The notes under the pieces: generated by a model
What the model was told of the DNA's origin: nothing
The model's input: the letters and a program-made list of their open reading frames with translations, nothing else
The model's database searches: none
Translations under genes and position numbers: made by a program
NCBI GenBank assembly: GCA_024349245.1
Contig: JALDNG010000015.1
Location: forward strand, 15,810,001-15,874,000
Reading direction: 5' to 3'
DNA: 64,000 nucleotides
Origin: Neodontobutis hainanensis
Taxonomy: Eukaryota; Chordata; Actinopteri; Gobiiformes; Odontobutidae
Shown: in pieces, positions 36,535 through 49,200 of the stretch
How the letters are laid out: every line of letters begins with the position of its first letter
How positions within the stretch are numbered: the first letter of the stretch is position 1

Positions 36535-39500
36535 TCAAACTCCGATCTCAAAGTCCAATGAAATGCTTTTGATGATTCCTTTAAGCTCAGCTACCACCTG
36601 CAGAAACATGTCAAAAAATGATTTAGATAAAGCATGTTTTGTGGTCAGTCTCAAAATACGGAGACAAATGTAAAGTCATTTCTAACTAACCTGTGTGATG
36701 ACTGGGCGTCTGTTTTTTCTGTCGTAGAGGCAGTTACAAGCCAGTAAGTATACAGTGTCTATATGTCCCATCTCCCAATCCCTCATCTTTTTATCCAGGA
36801 AGTCCTCAAGTGTCAGCTCCTCATCGTCATCATCAATATCATATCTCATATCCATCTGCAACAACAGCAATTGATTTTAAGGTTACTTGTAATTCTTTTA
36901 CATGCTGAAAAGGCTACTTCTAGTGTCTTTATTTACGTCTAGTCAGAAACTGTTTTTTTGTACTGTGTTTATCACCAGCTCCCTTTTGAATACTTTTCAG
37001 TGAACGCCAATTAAATAATGTAACCTTTCTAATACAGCCCTTTCATGAGTTCATGTAATCATAACACGTAGCCTACAAAGCTCTGAATTTCACAGCAAAA
37101 ATTATAGAATTTTTACTGCTTACCAGGAGTTGGGGTTCACGGTTTTCATCAGCTGGCGGGAGTCCAGACAGTATTTCTAACAAGACCTGCACAAAGCAAA
37201 GGGAATGGGTTAATTGCAATCCTATTACACGTCAGGAAGACTCAAACAAACTTGTCTTTCCACAGCTTAAGTCAAATAAATCTGTTTATGCAATTTTATG
37301 AAAGGTCAAGCGCTATTTCCATAAATATTTAAAGTGTCACATAATGGTTTTACATTTACAGTTCCTAATTTCTGCAAACAGATTCTATATTTTGAGGAAA
37401 AAAACAATGATAGATGATACACACCACAGGGGTTTGCTTTCACAAATGTGAAAACATGTACAGTATACTCTTATGTTTGTGTCCTACAGTTACATGAGTC
37501 AGGGGTTTGAAGGACCTTTTCATTGAGGTCATTTGCTGAGTAGTTAGTTGTTATTTTACACAATATTTGCAGTTTCTTTGTCCTTAACATAATATCCTCC
37601 AGCTGTGTGGAGCATAGATTATATAGATTTAAAAGACACCAAATAAAATCTCAAATATGAATATTTTGGTGCTGGAAAAGTAATTTGCTTTTTTTATTTA
37701 TTTATTTTTATTTTTTTACCTGCTTTATGTCTTTCTTGTGTCATGTAAGTCTTAAATTTATAGTACTTTTTTGTTATTAAAGCATGCAATTTTATGAGAC
37801 ATGGAAACAGAACCCAACTGTTCAGCTCAAGTTATCACTTTTTGGGTATCCATAATATTACATTTGAAAATGAAAGTTCAAGTTAACCAATTAGCAAGAC
37901 AAATATTATTCTGTGTGGTTCTGTACCACTCCGAAGCTGAACACATCTGACTTTGATGTGATCTCCCCTCTCAGAGCTTCAGGGGCCATATAAGCACTGG
38001 TCCCCACAATCCTCCCAGTCATCACTGTGGTTGATGTGTGTTTGGGCGATGCTCTGGTCAAACCAAAGTCTGAGATCTTTGCCACAAATTTTTCATCCAA
38101 CAAGATGTTTGCACTAGTGACAAACAAAAGAATGCTGTAAGATGCAATGCTGTTTTTATGACGAGTAATTGGATATTAAGCATTTTACGTTTTAATATCC
38201 CTGTGGGTATGATGGTTGTTGTGCAGATATTCCAAGCCTCTAGCCGTCCCTAAAGCTATCAAGCATCTTTGACACCAGGACAGTGGAGGACTTCCTCCCT
38301 AAAATGACAAAAGCACAGATATAGCATTTACAGTCTCAATTAGGTAACAAGTACTTAAGTAGCTTACCGAGCAGGCCAGACGGTCTAGTAAAGAACCATT
38401 GACCATTAAGGCATACACCAAACATGGGTAAAGTCCATCACAAGAGAATCCAACCATGTCCACCAGGTTTTCATGTTTTAATCTGCAAAGAGAGAAATTC
38501 GTTTAAACAAATGCAGCATGTATTTTCTACTTTTATAACTGATCAAGCTTTCCATTAAGCCCCATTGAAAATCTTCACAGACATTTATTGAAAGACTAAG
38601 CGTAGAATAATAGAAATTAGCTTACGTTTTCAGTGTTTGGATCTCTTGATTGAACTGAACTTGCAGCTCCTCTAGTGTGATGTTATCCATCTACAAAAGA
38701 AGGATATTGTCATTAATTAATCATTAATAGATTTATAAAAAACAAATCCAGATTTTCAAAAACATATTTTCCTCTTACTGGATTGAGCTTTTTGACAGCT
38801 ACGGGTTTGTTGTCCAGATGACCTTTGTATACTGTCCCAAAGCCCCCTTCTCCAAGCCTTCTCCCACCATCTGACACGGGACGGTTGTCAAAGTTTCCTG
38901 TTATCCTCATCAGCTCACTGTATAGGAAACTGGAGAAGCCTAATATAACATGACAGAGTGGTCAATCTGGATATTTTGGTGCCCTCTCCTGGTCACTAAA
39001 TACAACTACAGTTTATTAATATTACTGCAATAAGTTATTTGAATAATGTAATGTAATGCAATAGACCCATTTATGGCAGCTATGTACAGTGGTGGACAAA
39101 ATGATTAGAGCAGTTGGCTTATTAAAGAAGTTTCAGTTGTTTTTTGTTAAATTGTCCAATAAAACACACATAAAAACACATAGAAAGTTAAAAGTGAATA
39201 AAACAGTAGGACTCATTTTATCTGAAATATGCTCAGAGCCTCCTTTATAAACATTATGAAATTAAATCATGTTTTGGAGCCAAAAAGGTCAATATTTTCA
39301 GATCTGTCAAGTTAGGTGTTCTAATCATTTTGGCCACCACTATACAGTCCTAGCAGAAATAGACAGAAATACCTGTGTGGCTTGATTGATCGCTCTTCAG
39401 TTCAACTTGTGTTTGCAAAACAGTACCAACAGACTGTGCACTCGATGCTGTGTCTTCTGTAAGAAGTCTGGTTGGAGCTTCTGCAGGTGGATGAGCTGGC

Positions 39501-40426
39501 TCTGTCTCCACTGACACGGCCTCTTCTGGTGAAAAAACAAAACAAAACATAAATCAAATGCAAATTGATGCAAATTGAACAAATTGTATACATAAACAAT
39601 TATGATGCAATTACATCTGATTTGGTTTAGGTTTGTAAAAGTAAAATAAACAATGTAATGCTTTTTGTTGGCATGGCACATATTAAAATTTGTTTTGGTA
39701 ATGCCACATTTAACTTTAGCAGATGCTTTTATCCAAAGCCCTAATAGATGCTAACAATTATTTCACTTTTCAACAGACTCATGCTGCATTATTAAATTTT
39801 CTAATGCTATAGTAGTTTTATATTTGCTGATACATCCAAATAGTTGTAAGCCTTTGTATTATTCATTCTTAGATAAATTAATAAAATCTCATCTACTTTT
39901 AACTATTATTGCTTCTAAGCGTGTTATGAAATTTGTCTAGTCAATTACAGAAAACTATAAAAAAAATATTTTAAAATGCACAGAATCAAACTATTCTTTA
40001 TACGTTAAGTTGCTAATGCTATGCAAACCAGGTAACAGGACACCAGCAGCAGCCAGTAAATGGTGACTTTTCAAAATGTCCACAAGTTGTCCCACTGTAC
40101 TGTTGGAGGTTCCCCAGTCATTTAGTAACTCCACAGTGGGGCTTTTCCCTTGTTGAACCATCACCTCGAACTGCCTAAGAACAGAAATAAACAGATAAAT
40201 AGTACAGTATATTGGTCTAGGTCTACGCTATGACATTGATAAGATGTTTGTAAATAAGTTACCTCACATGATGCTGAGAGTACGCAGGCTCCCCACTCGG
40301 CTTCCGTATCGACACAATAACATCTTTCCAGTTGTCCTGCGGGTCCAAAAAGTACGAAAGTTTGCGGCGCAAAGAGAAACTAAGATTGCGAATATAAGTA
40401 GCGGAAGTTACAGAGTTACTCATCAT
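36535..40426 (-). CDS. IRAK4, interleukin-1 receptor-associated kinase 4
   Basis: Eleven minus-strand coding exons: 40,426-40,263; 40,174-40,029; 39,525-39,373; 38,939-38,779; 38,690-38,626; 38,482-38,368; 38,298-38,189; 38,113-37,927; 37,186-37,124; 36,855-36,691; 36,597-36,535. Phases agree and the product is 463 aa (human 460). The N-terminal death domain (YIRNLSFSLRRKLSYFLDPQ ... NDWGTSNSTVG) recruits MyD88 in the Myddosome below Toll-like and IL-1 receptors. A linker of about 50 aa follows. The kinase domain shows the glycine loop GEGGFGTVYKG, the ATP-binding lysine in VAVKKL, the tyrosine gatekeeper in LVYALM, HRDIKT, DFGLTRA and YMAPEALRGE. In the activation loop the two threonines are kept (TTVMTGR) but the serine of human SxR (S346) is glycine. 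Met-Met at the start leaves two possible ATGs (40,426 or 40,423). Intron 3 holds a MITE. Confidence 0.96.
39087..39342. mobile_element. Tc1/mariner-type MITE in irak4 intron 3
   Basis: The 256-bp element has imperfect terminal inverted repeats. The left end is CAGTGGTGGACAAAATGATT; the right end read in reverse is TAGTGGTGGCCAAAATGATT. It is flanked by TA dinucleotides (39,085-39,086 and 39,343-39,344), the target duplication of Tc1/mariner elements. There is no transposase, so it is non-autonomous. Confidence 0.82.
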
Positions 40427-41024
40427 AAAATACTCGTATAAAACCTCACCCTGAACCAATAGCTTTATAACAATTTAGACTTAAAAGAATACGGTCCACA
40501 CGCGTTTCTTTGGCAAAGTGACCCATAGCAACAGGAAAAGAAATGTGGTATTTTAGGGTACTGTGCATTTCCGATATTAAGCAACTTCCTAAACACGCAG
40601 AAGGGTGGAAAAACCCAGTAGTCTCCACCTACAATCTAGTACTATATAAACAATCAATGCCTACAATGCGGAAATAAGAATGACGTTAAAGAAATAGCAC
40701 GTTAGCGGTTGACGTGCTCTGTTTTTTCCTCAAAAGGTGTGATAGGTTGGAAGGAGCAGGTTTTAGATCCTTATATCCAACAAATAACTGTCAAATATTC
40801 AGGTAGAACCCATAAAACAATCTAATCTAGCTAATTTTTAACACATTTTGTTTATTTCAGTTTTTGTCATTTATTAATGTGTTATTCATTTCCAAGTAAT
40901 GTTTAAAGAACACTATTATTCGCCGTTTGCAAACAGACACAAACAATTATCAAGGTTCAAAGTTCACGTAGGTTTTTTTCTTTTCTTTTTTTTTTGCTGG
41001 CTGTGTTTAGTTCACTGAAGAGGC
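40427..41024. promoter_or_regulatory. irak4-akr1d1 head-to-head intergenic region
   Basis: The two start codons point away from each other and are 598 bases apart, so both promoters and 5'UTRs must lie in this interval unless an upstream non-coding exon exists. I see no TATA box or CpG island. A pyrimidine-rich run at about 40,974-40,996 precedes a possible acceptor (TTTAG at 41,010) just before the akr1d1 ATG, which may mean that an upstream akr1d1 5'UTR exon exists. Confidence 0.5.
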
Positions 41025-43771
41025 ATGAACCTGACAGCAGAGAGCCACAGTGTCCCTCTGAGCGATGGGAACCGTATTCCTTTGATTGGTTTGGGCACAT
41101 ACGGGGACCCTCGCACGGTAAAATACATTTTTATATGGGGATAATGATGTTAAATGTTGTGATTTGCTAATTGTTTTAAGTGGGTTGTTCAGGCAACCTA
41201 TAGGACAAGAAGTAAGTCATGCTGCTTCGCAATCTCTGTAGTAGTAGAATTTTTTTTCCTCCTTTTAAATAAGCCTCTGCACCTTTTTATGGGCCATAAG
41301 AAGCCACTCTATTGTATATTTGATGCTGTTTTTGTTTAGTTTAGTCTAGTTAAAGTGAATTTGGTCAAGCAGAGTTGTAATGTGATATTAATTCTGTGCA
41401 CACACAATAGACACCCAAGGGAACAGCCTATGAGTGTGTCAAGCTGGCCATAGATGTGGGTTACAGACACTTTGACGGGGCTTTGGTGTATTTCAATGAA
41501 CATGAAGTGGGCAAAGCCATCAGAGACAAGATGGCAGATGGGACGGTGAGAAGAGAGGACATCTTTTACTGTGGAAAGGTACTCATATCTTACACATACA
41601 AGAGACTGTTATTATGAGTTTGTATCATGTGTTTCTATTTATTTGATTCCAAAGCTATGGTCTACCTTTCATTCACCGGCGTTGGTGAGACCCGCTTTGG
41701 AGAAGACACTAAAGGCCTTAAAACTGGACTATGTGGATCTCTACATTGTTGAGCTGCCTATGGCTTTCAGGGTTTGTATTTTGTATTGTTATACTGTACG
41801 TATTTACTTGTAATCAGTGTGTATAAAGAAAGTACTCTTGTCTGGAATTGTCATAAATCATTGCACAAGAGTCATAACACAGCATATTTGTAATGTTCAA
41901 TTGTTTTTACATTTTAGCCCGGGAAAGAATATTATCCTAAAGATAAGAGCGGAAAATACATCTACCACCACACGGATCTCTGTGCAACATGGGAAGTGAG
42001 TTGGTCCTGTTAGTTAATTATTTCTGCTGCAGGAACACTGTCAAGGACAAGCTTTAGATAAAAACTGATTTGAACTATGACTTGGCAATATATTTTGACA
42101 GGCTTTAGAGGCTTGCAAAGACGCAGGGCTGGTGAAGTCTCTAGGAGTTTCCAACTTCAACCACAGACAACTGGAGCTGCTCCTGAATAAACCGGGCCTC
42201 AAACACAAACCTGTATCCAACCAGGTACTTGTCATTATTTAACCTCAGCGTTTGTTGTGCAAACTCTCTTATAGGTAGCTTTTTATTATGACATAATAGG
42301 CAGGATTTTTGACTTGTTCCAGAGTTCTTCTTCAGAGATCTACTTTCCACCACTGAGTAAAAATGAAATTCAGGTTTACTCTGACCTTTGAATGAACTCA
42401 AACCACTGAGTCAAAAACACTCTTTCCCATGTTAATAAAGGACTACAATGGGGAAATCAGAGGGCAGTTGATTTACATACATACAGCCCCACATCAAGAG
42501 GGACATAGGTGTGAAGTAAAATGACTTTCTATTGTGTGAGGATTCAATACATTTCACCATGCTTCATATTGTACCTTCAATTATATTTATATGGGATAAA
42601 TATTATCCACATTTTTATTAACAAATTCACACATAAATCAATAAATATACAGCCTACAAAGTAACACATGAAAATGAGTAAAATTACAAAATGTGGGAAC
42701 TTTTTCTGCAATAGATCAGCAAGTTTTCTTTAACCTTTTTAAAATAATGTGATGGTCCAATTTGGAAAAACCCTTAAATGTCTCACTGTACCACTGTGTA
42801 ACATAGAATTGTTTTTTGTATTAGTTTTTTGCTTAAATTAACCCTTTACTTGCATTGTAAATAATAGTGACTTTTGTGTATGTGTTTAATGTGATGTTCT
42901 GTTGTTGATATAAATGAGTCTTTTCCTTTAGGTTGAGTGTCATCCATACTTTACACAGCCGAAGCTGCTGGAGTACTGTCGCAAGAATGACATTGTGATT
43001 GTTGGATACTGCCCCATTGGCTCCTCTCGTGATGCATCATGGTATTTTCAGAGATTCAACAAAGATACTATAGAACTATATGTTTTCACACTAACCATCT
43101 TTTATCATAGGGTCAATTTAAAATGTCCTCCCATGCTTGAGGATGAGCTGCTTGTGTCCATCGGGAAGAAATACAACAAGAGCAGTGCCCAGGTAGCCTT
43201 ACGCTTCAATGTTCAAAGAGGAGTTGTGGTTATTCCGAAAAGCTTTAACCCAGAAAGGATCAAACACAACTTCCAGGTAGGTCTTCATCTTGGTACTTAG
43301 AGATATCAGAGGGACTACGTTTTTCCCTTTTTCTTTTCTATTCATTGTATATTCAGATGACAAAAAAGAAGTCACTGATTAAATTAAGATAGCACTCAAA
43401 TTTGTGTCTAGTGTCTGCTCCAAGTAGCCTATTGTACACAATATACACAAGAAACAGTGATATGGACTTTCCCCACATTTTACCATCCATTCGACTGTAA
43501 ATAGTGTATACTGTGTAGATTTAACCATTGCATTGTTCTTGCAGATCTTTGATTTTTCACTCACAGAAGAGGAAATGCAGGCCATTGAAGCTTTAAATAA
43601 AAATGTCCGCTTTGTTGAACTGCCCATGTAAGTAATACATGTTCAATCCAAAACTGCAAAACTAGGCACTTGCTCTAACATTAATTAAGACTGTAAATAA
43701 CATTAGATTTTTTTTTTTTTGTGCACAGGTGGAGGGACCATCCCGAGTACCCGTTTCACGATAAATACTAA
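41025..43771 (+). CDS. AKR1D1, delta4-3-oxosteroid 5-beta-reductase
   Basis: Nine coding exons: 41,025-41,117; 41,411-41,578; 41,655-41,771; 41,918-41,995; 42,102-42,224; 42,932-43,041; 43,111-43,276; 43,545-43,627; 43,729-43,771. The product is 326 aa, exactly the mammalian length, ending MWRDHPEYPFHDKY. It is an NADPH-dependent cytosolic (alpha/beta)8-barrel. The tetrad Asp (HFDGA), Tyr (VYFNEHE) and Lys (FYCGK) is present. The fourth position is Glu in YIVELPMAF, as in AKR1D1, where other AKR1 enzymes have His; this Glu marks 5-beta-reductases. Cofactor residues lie in VVVIPKSFNPERI. The enzyme reduces the C4-C5 double bond of 3-oxo-steroids in bile acid synthesis and steroid clearance. 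It is divergently arranged with irak4. Confidence 0.96.
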
Positions 43772-44247
43772 ATATCATCATCTTGTTAACAATGAGTGGA
43801 GTGTTATCTTTTTTCAAGTTTGTCTTGTAACTGAGAAGAGAGACCACTAGAGGGCAGCAGTTCACAGTGAATGAGAAGTGACTGAGCGTGGGATGCATCA
43901 TTTTATTTGAAGAGGTCACAGCTGCAACTGCTTGAAGTGAGCCCTAAAAGAACAACTGTTAAAGTACATTGTTGTTCAGGTTGCTTAAACCTTGGAAGTA
44001 ACTTTGTGTACCTTTTCTTGTTAATTTGTAATCATGTAAGTTTTCTTGAGCCCAGAAAAGCTATAGCTAAAGTCATTTTAGCATTTGATACATTTTGAAA
44101 ACGTTAAAGAGCCTGCTTTGTTTATTCAAATAATAATAAAATAATAGAACATAAACAAAGGCACTCACAATATTTAAAGCTGAGGTTAATGGTTGTGTGA
44201 GTATAAAAGATTAGTTACATTTTACCCTGTTGGACTTTTCGGAGAAG

Positions 44248-44253
44248 AATAAA
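44248..44253 (+). terminator. akr1d1 poly(A) signal
   Basis: AATAAA about 475 bases after the akr1d1 stop, giving a plausible 3'UTR. Another AATAAA-like word occurs earlier, near 44,137, in an AT-rich run. Confidence 0.5.
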
Positions 44254-46122
44254 CTCAAGTTGAACTGATTATGTTAAACCGTTTTTTTTTTATTATTATT
44301 ATTATCTTTGTTTTTACTTCAGAGTGGCCATACTTTAATCTTTGTAAGCATACTGTACCTTTTACCTATTTTCTCCCTTGTCAGTCTTCAAAAGTATAAA
44401 GGTTCAAAGGTTCCACAAATATTACATCATCATAGATCATCTAATTTGATTTCTATAATAAAATCTGCATCCGTGTTTTTAGGCTTGCATTTGCACAAAT
44501 ATTTGTCCATGAATCTCTTTTAAAAGAAGTTGTGCAGGTTAAATTGTAATACTCAATTTCCAGAAAGTAAAAAGGTGGTACCTCTCATGTAATTGGAGCA
44601 TTTGAGTTTGATTTGTTCAGACAGAGTTGATGCCACAGTGCAAACGGGATACAGTGACCTGGGGATGTAATTGGAGAAAGCAGCAGGAAAACAGTTCATT
44701 ATTAAATTCTTTTCATGATTTTGTACTTTACTAAATTAATCTTGACACTAACTTCAGTAGGTGAAAGGATGTTGATTTTCACACTTGATAAATGTTTAAG
44801 AACCAATTCAGAAAACTAACCACAAAACAAGCTCAAATCGTATAACAAGGGGTTGCAACGATTACTAAACATACCGTATATGTGCATTATGTCACAATAA
44901 AGAGGCAAATACAAGGTAATGTATTAAGTAAGGTGTCAGATATCTGAACTACATAGGTGACCGAAGAAAGGCAAAAAGACCCTATTCATTCATTTATTGA
45001 CTGATTGAAATGCTCCATACTATCCCCAAGCCAGTGTGTTAAGGAGGAAACTGGGACAGTTAACCAAAGGATCCAATTTTCATAGCAGTCTTGCAATATA
45101 CATTTAGGGTTCAATCATCAACAAAAGCATCAAATTCAGTAGTTGGTAGTCAATGATGTAAGAAACATATTTGAATCCCTTTTCAACAAATCTGCAAAGT
45201 CATGTTCAGCAAGGTGACAGTATGACCCTAAGAATATTCATGCAGAAAATCCACATGTTTAACCAGCAACACACTTTCGGGTAAGATTTCATGTTGTTAT
45301 TGCCACAAAGCTTAAGACAAGCAAGAGCCTTAATTTATCCAAAGTAAACGCATCCGTGCCTAGAATTATAATCTTAGTGGGGGATGGGACAAAAAATACC
45401 TCACCCTGAAGGATTTTTTTTATAAATAAAACCTCCCTATTTGTGACCTTTTAACAAATGCCTTGAACCGGACCGCTCTGGACCCCATGCAGTGGGAAAT
45501 TGTTGTGAATGGGCTGTGGAATATGTGAGGAAGGAGAATAAAGACTCTTTTCTGGAGACTAAACCTTGGAAGTTTTGGGACGTTGGATGCAGGATGGAGT
45601 AGTAGTGTGCATTTGAATCAAACAAGGTCGGACGGTTTTGAAATCTCAATTAAAATACCTCTTGGGAACAAATTACAATCTTGCACCAATAAGGCTTCAG
45701 GAATCATGGATAGATTTAATTTTTACCACTGATTAAATAATACTTTATGTTGAATTAACACTTAATGTCGGCTGATTCAGACGTGGTTTGACCTGGTCAC
45801 ACCAAACAAATCTGAGATGACTTTTAACTAATTTAACCACCATGGGCAAAAATAGCCAATAGCCACACTGTGCCCCTAAATGCCAATATGACCCCATCTT
45901 CCACCCAAACATGTACACCTTCTGCTTGCTCTTTGCACAGAATGGCCCTGTGTGTCAAAAGGTTATGCAATCAGTCCAACATGCTGAGACAGGACAGACC
46001 TCTTCTATGCTGGACTGTGTTTGAGTGTGACGAGAGGGGGGGGTGTTGGTATGGAGCCAATGAAGGGTCTTCTGGACGGTGAAATTTTTCAGCTGCGGTG
46101 ATCTCTCCGCCCATTCAGAGAT
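44254..46122. other. akr1d1-slc6a13 intergenic region
   Basis: About 1.9 kb with no recognised gene or repeat family. The short open frames near 45,440 and 45,870 have no recognisable product. Confidence 0.5.
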
Positions 46123-46132
46123 GTTATATAGT
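46123..46132 (+). promoter_or_regulatory. TATA-like box of slc6a13
   Basis: GTTATATAGT lies 73-82 bases before the slc6a13 start codon, a good distance for a TATA box with a short 5'UTR. Inference from position and word only. Confidence 0.5.
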
Positions 46133-46204
46133 TAGACGTGGAGCAGCAGCAGGCCCCTGTTTGCTCCTTTGCCTCTCTGTTTAGGAATTCGAATAGACAC
46201 AACT

Positions 46205-49200
46205 ATGAAAGGTGAGAGCTTTGGAAATTTTTAACAATTCAAATAATGTTTTAGATATTTTCTTAACCTTAAAACCAGGAAAAGGTTGATCCTTTTACAT
46301 CATTACCTACTGTAACGTAAAGAAAGACTAGTCCACAGGTTATACACTTTGTTGAGATGCTATTGAATAATGTTAATACAACAAACTATTCAGAGTACAA
46401 TAATGCAGTTATTGAAATTAGCAGTTTTTATTTTCTGTGTTCAAATGGTGGGTCCCTTAATGATCTAAAGTAGTATTTTATTCTGGATCTCTCTCACAAG
46501 TTACTTTTATTCATTATTTTCATTCTGCAGGCACTTGAGTTTAGTAGCAGCTTAGTTCTACTTGGCAAAAAAAACACTTTTTTGGAGGAGGTAATAAAAT
46601 GTACAACTTTTCAGCAGAATATACAGTTTGTGAAAGCACTATGCAACCCTTTTGAATGTAATCAAACTTTCTAGTGCTAAAAGTAGCTTAATACAAACTG
46701 AAATGTTCTGATAATGTAAATACAGTTTATCTTTGTAGACTTCTGATTATAGATGTGTCACAGTCATTTACTGAAGTTCATCCAAACATTTTAACACAAG
46801 AGTGCTATATTTACATCTGGCCAAAATGTGGCATCAGTGACATTTGGCTCTTAAACCAAATCCATCGTCCAACCAAATGTAATTAACCCCAGACAGGGAC
46901 ACTACCGCCTCTGATCTTTTTAAGGGGAGACACACTAACTCATACAACACTTTAGCTAAGTGTTTTTTCTATTTCTGGCTTTAGACATCCCCACTGGTCA
47001 ATGTTGACCTGATGGTCAGTGCATGGTTCACAGTGTGCTTGTTTTGGCATCATTGATTAGTGTAACTGTACTGACCCAAGGGAGAATGCATGAGAACTTG
47101 TCATTTCCAACAACACACAGTGACAAAAGAAATTGAGTTAGTGAAAAAAGGGCAAAAAAGCCGAACTATACATTGCAAAAGAAAACAACTGACCTACCAA
47201 AAAAAGTCCATGATACCTTATCAGTTTGATAAGTCTTGTTTGGTAACCAATGTGATAGGTAAAACTGACACCTGGCTCAGTCTATAAGCAACTGAACAAA
47301 GCATCAACTGATAAACCACCACCAAATGCTTTAGTGGCTGGAAACTAAATACAACCATTATAGTATTACATTAGCAACAATAGGCCAAAAAATTTAAAAT
47401 CAATTTGTCATTTTGTTAGAATATGAATTACAAAATATATGCAAAGAAATATGTCCCAACTCTTCTCTTGTTTACTCATCAGGACGAGAAGCAACTGGTG
47501 AAGAAGACACCACGTCCAAAGGGGAACATCCAATGCCCAGTTCAGAAGAAAAGATGGTAGAAAGGGGTCAATGGGGCAACAAGCTCGAATTTGTCCTGTC
47601 TGTGGCTGGAGAAATTATTGGTTTGGGGAATGTGTGGCGTTTCCCGTACCTCTGTTATAAGAACGGGGGAGGTGAGTGCTTATCTATGTTTATTCACTTT
47701 TGTCTCGTTTCTATTGTGTGACTTACACATCTGGCTGGCATTAGAGGATCGAAGTACGGCTTCTTTATTCCATTTGATGTTGTCTTAAAATAATAGAGCA
47801 GTTTTTTATCATTTATAATCTGTCAAAGCAGTTTAAAAATAGTTAATAAGTGATCAGTTGGAGGACATTGCTCAATATAGATCATGGTTCACTAAAGACA
47901 GACAAAAAAGCAGACACATTACACTTAATGTTTAACATGACATAAGTGTTTAGTGACTTTACACTTGTCAGAATGAGGTGAACAATGTTAAAATGTGATG
48001 TTGTTGTACATGTCATTTTATATTTAATGCAAAGTTAAAGGATATAAAAATCAAATCCAAGATCAATTATATATTAGACAGCTTGTTTTAAGATGTCTCA
48101 GGGTATGTTGTATCTAACCAGCCTCTTGTCTGTGTTTTCTTCAGGTGCCTTTTTCATACCGTATCTCATCTTCCTGTTTGCTTGTGGTATCCCAGTCTTC
48201 TTTTTGGAGACATCCCTGGGACAGTACACCAGTGAGGGGGGCATCACCTGCTGGAGGAAAATATGCCCCTTGTTTGAAGGTAATCTCACAGAAAAACACA
48301 ACTTATTAAGGGCTTTTTGTACTGTTACAATCTCATCGTCACTTTAAATACATTTGGGGTTTATACGGTACCTGTTATTATCTAAAATAACCTTATAACG
48401 TCAGTGACTGAGACTAACATTTTTGTTATTGATATAAAAGACCTATCAGTGCATATCTTATGTGTGTGCTCGTTCAACTATTCATTACATACATAAGTTT
48501 AGGTTGTAGGATTACAAGCTAATCTTACTGAATAAATCCACCAGAAACGACACTAATTATGTTCTTTGTCTTTTAGGAGTGGGCTATGCCACACAGGTGA
48601 TTGTTGCACTGTTAAATGTTTACTACATCATTGTGTTGGCCTGGGCCATCTTTTATTTGTCCAACTCCTTCAAATGGGACCTGCCCTGGGCGTCTTGCAA
48701 CAACACGTGGAACACAGGTAGGACATTGGTTATTTATTGAAATTGATTGTGACTAAATACACTCAAGCCATAACTCAAGTTGTCAAGCGTAATTATATGG
48801 GAAGCTCAGTCATTTTGGCTAGTTAGCACTGCACTAGTAGCCAGTTACAATGGACTTACCTCAAATTATGTAGGCTATAATAAAATCAAACACCCACAAC
48901 TTATTTTTCTCACAAGCATGCATATGGTTACTATAGAGTAAAATGTACACCTCATTTGTTCCTAGCTTTCTTTGTCTGCCATTGTTTGAACTCCTAATTG
49001 GATAAAGAGGATGAGGTATCAGTTCTTACTGACTGAAATGTAGTGTTTTAGAAAATATCAATTTAACCCTTAATTTTTTTAATATGTATCACTTCTCTTT
49101 TCTTGGATGATATAGACCTACATCCTTCCTGGGTTAAATGTTGCTTGTCATTCACTCAAAGTTATGGGAACTCTCTTTCACGTCTTCTTCAAGTCTTCCT

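Noticed and set aside
44290..44305. Short ATT repeat
   Set aside because: Too short to be informative beyond simple low complexity.
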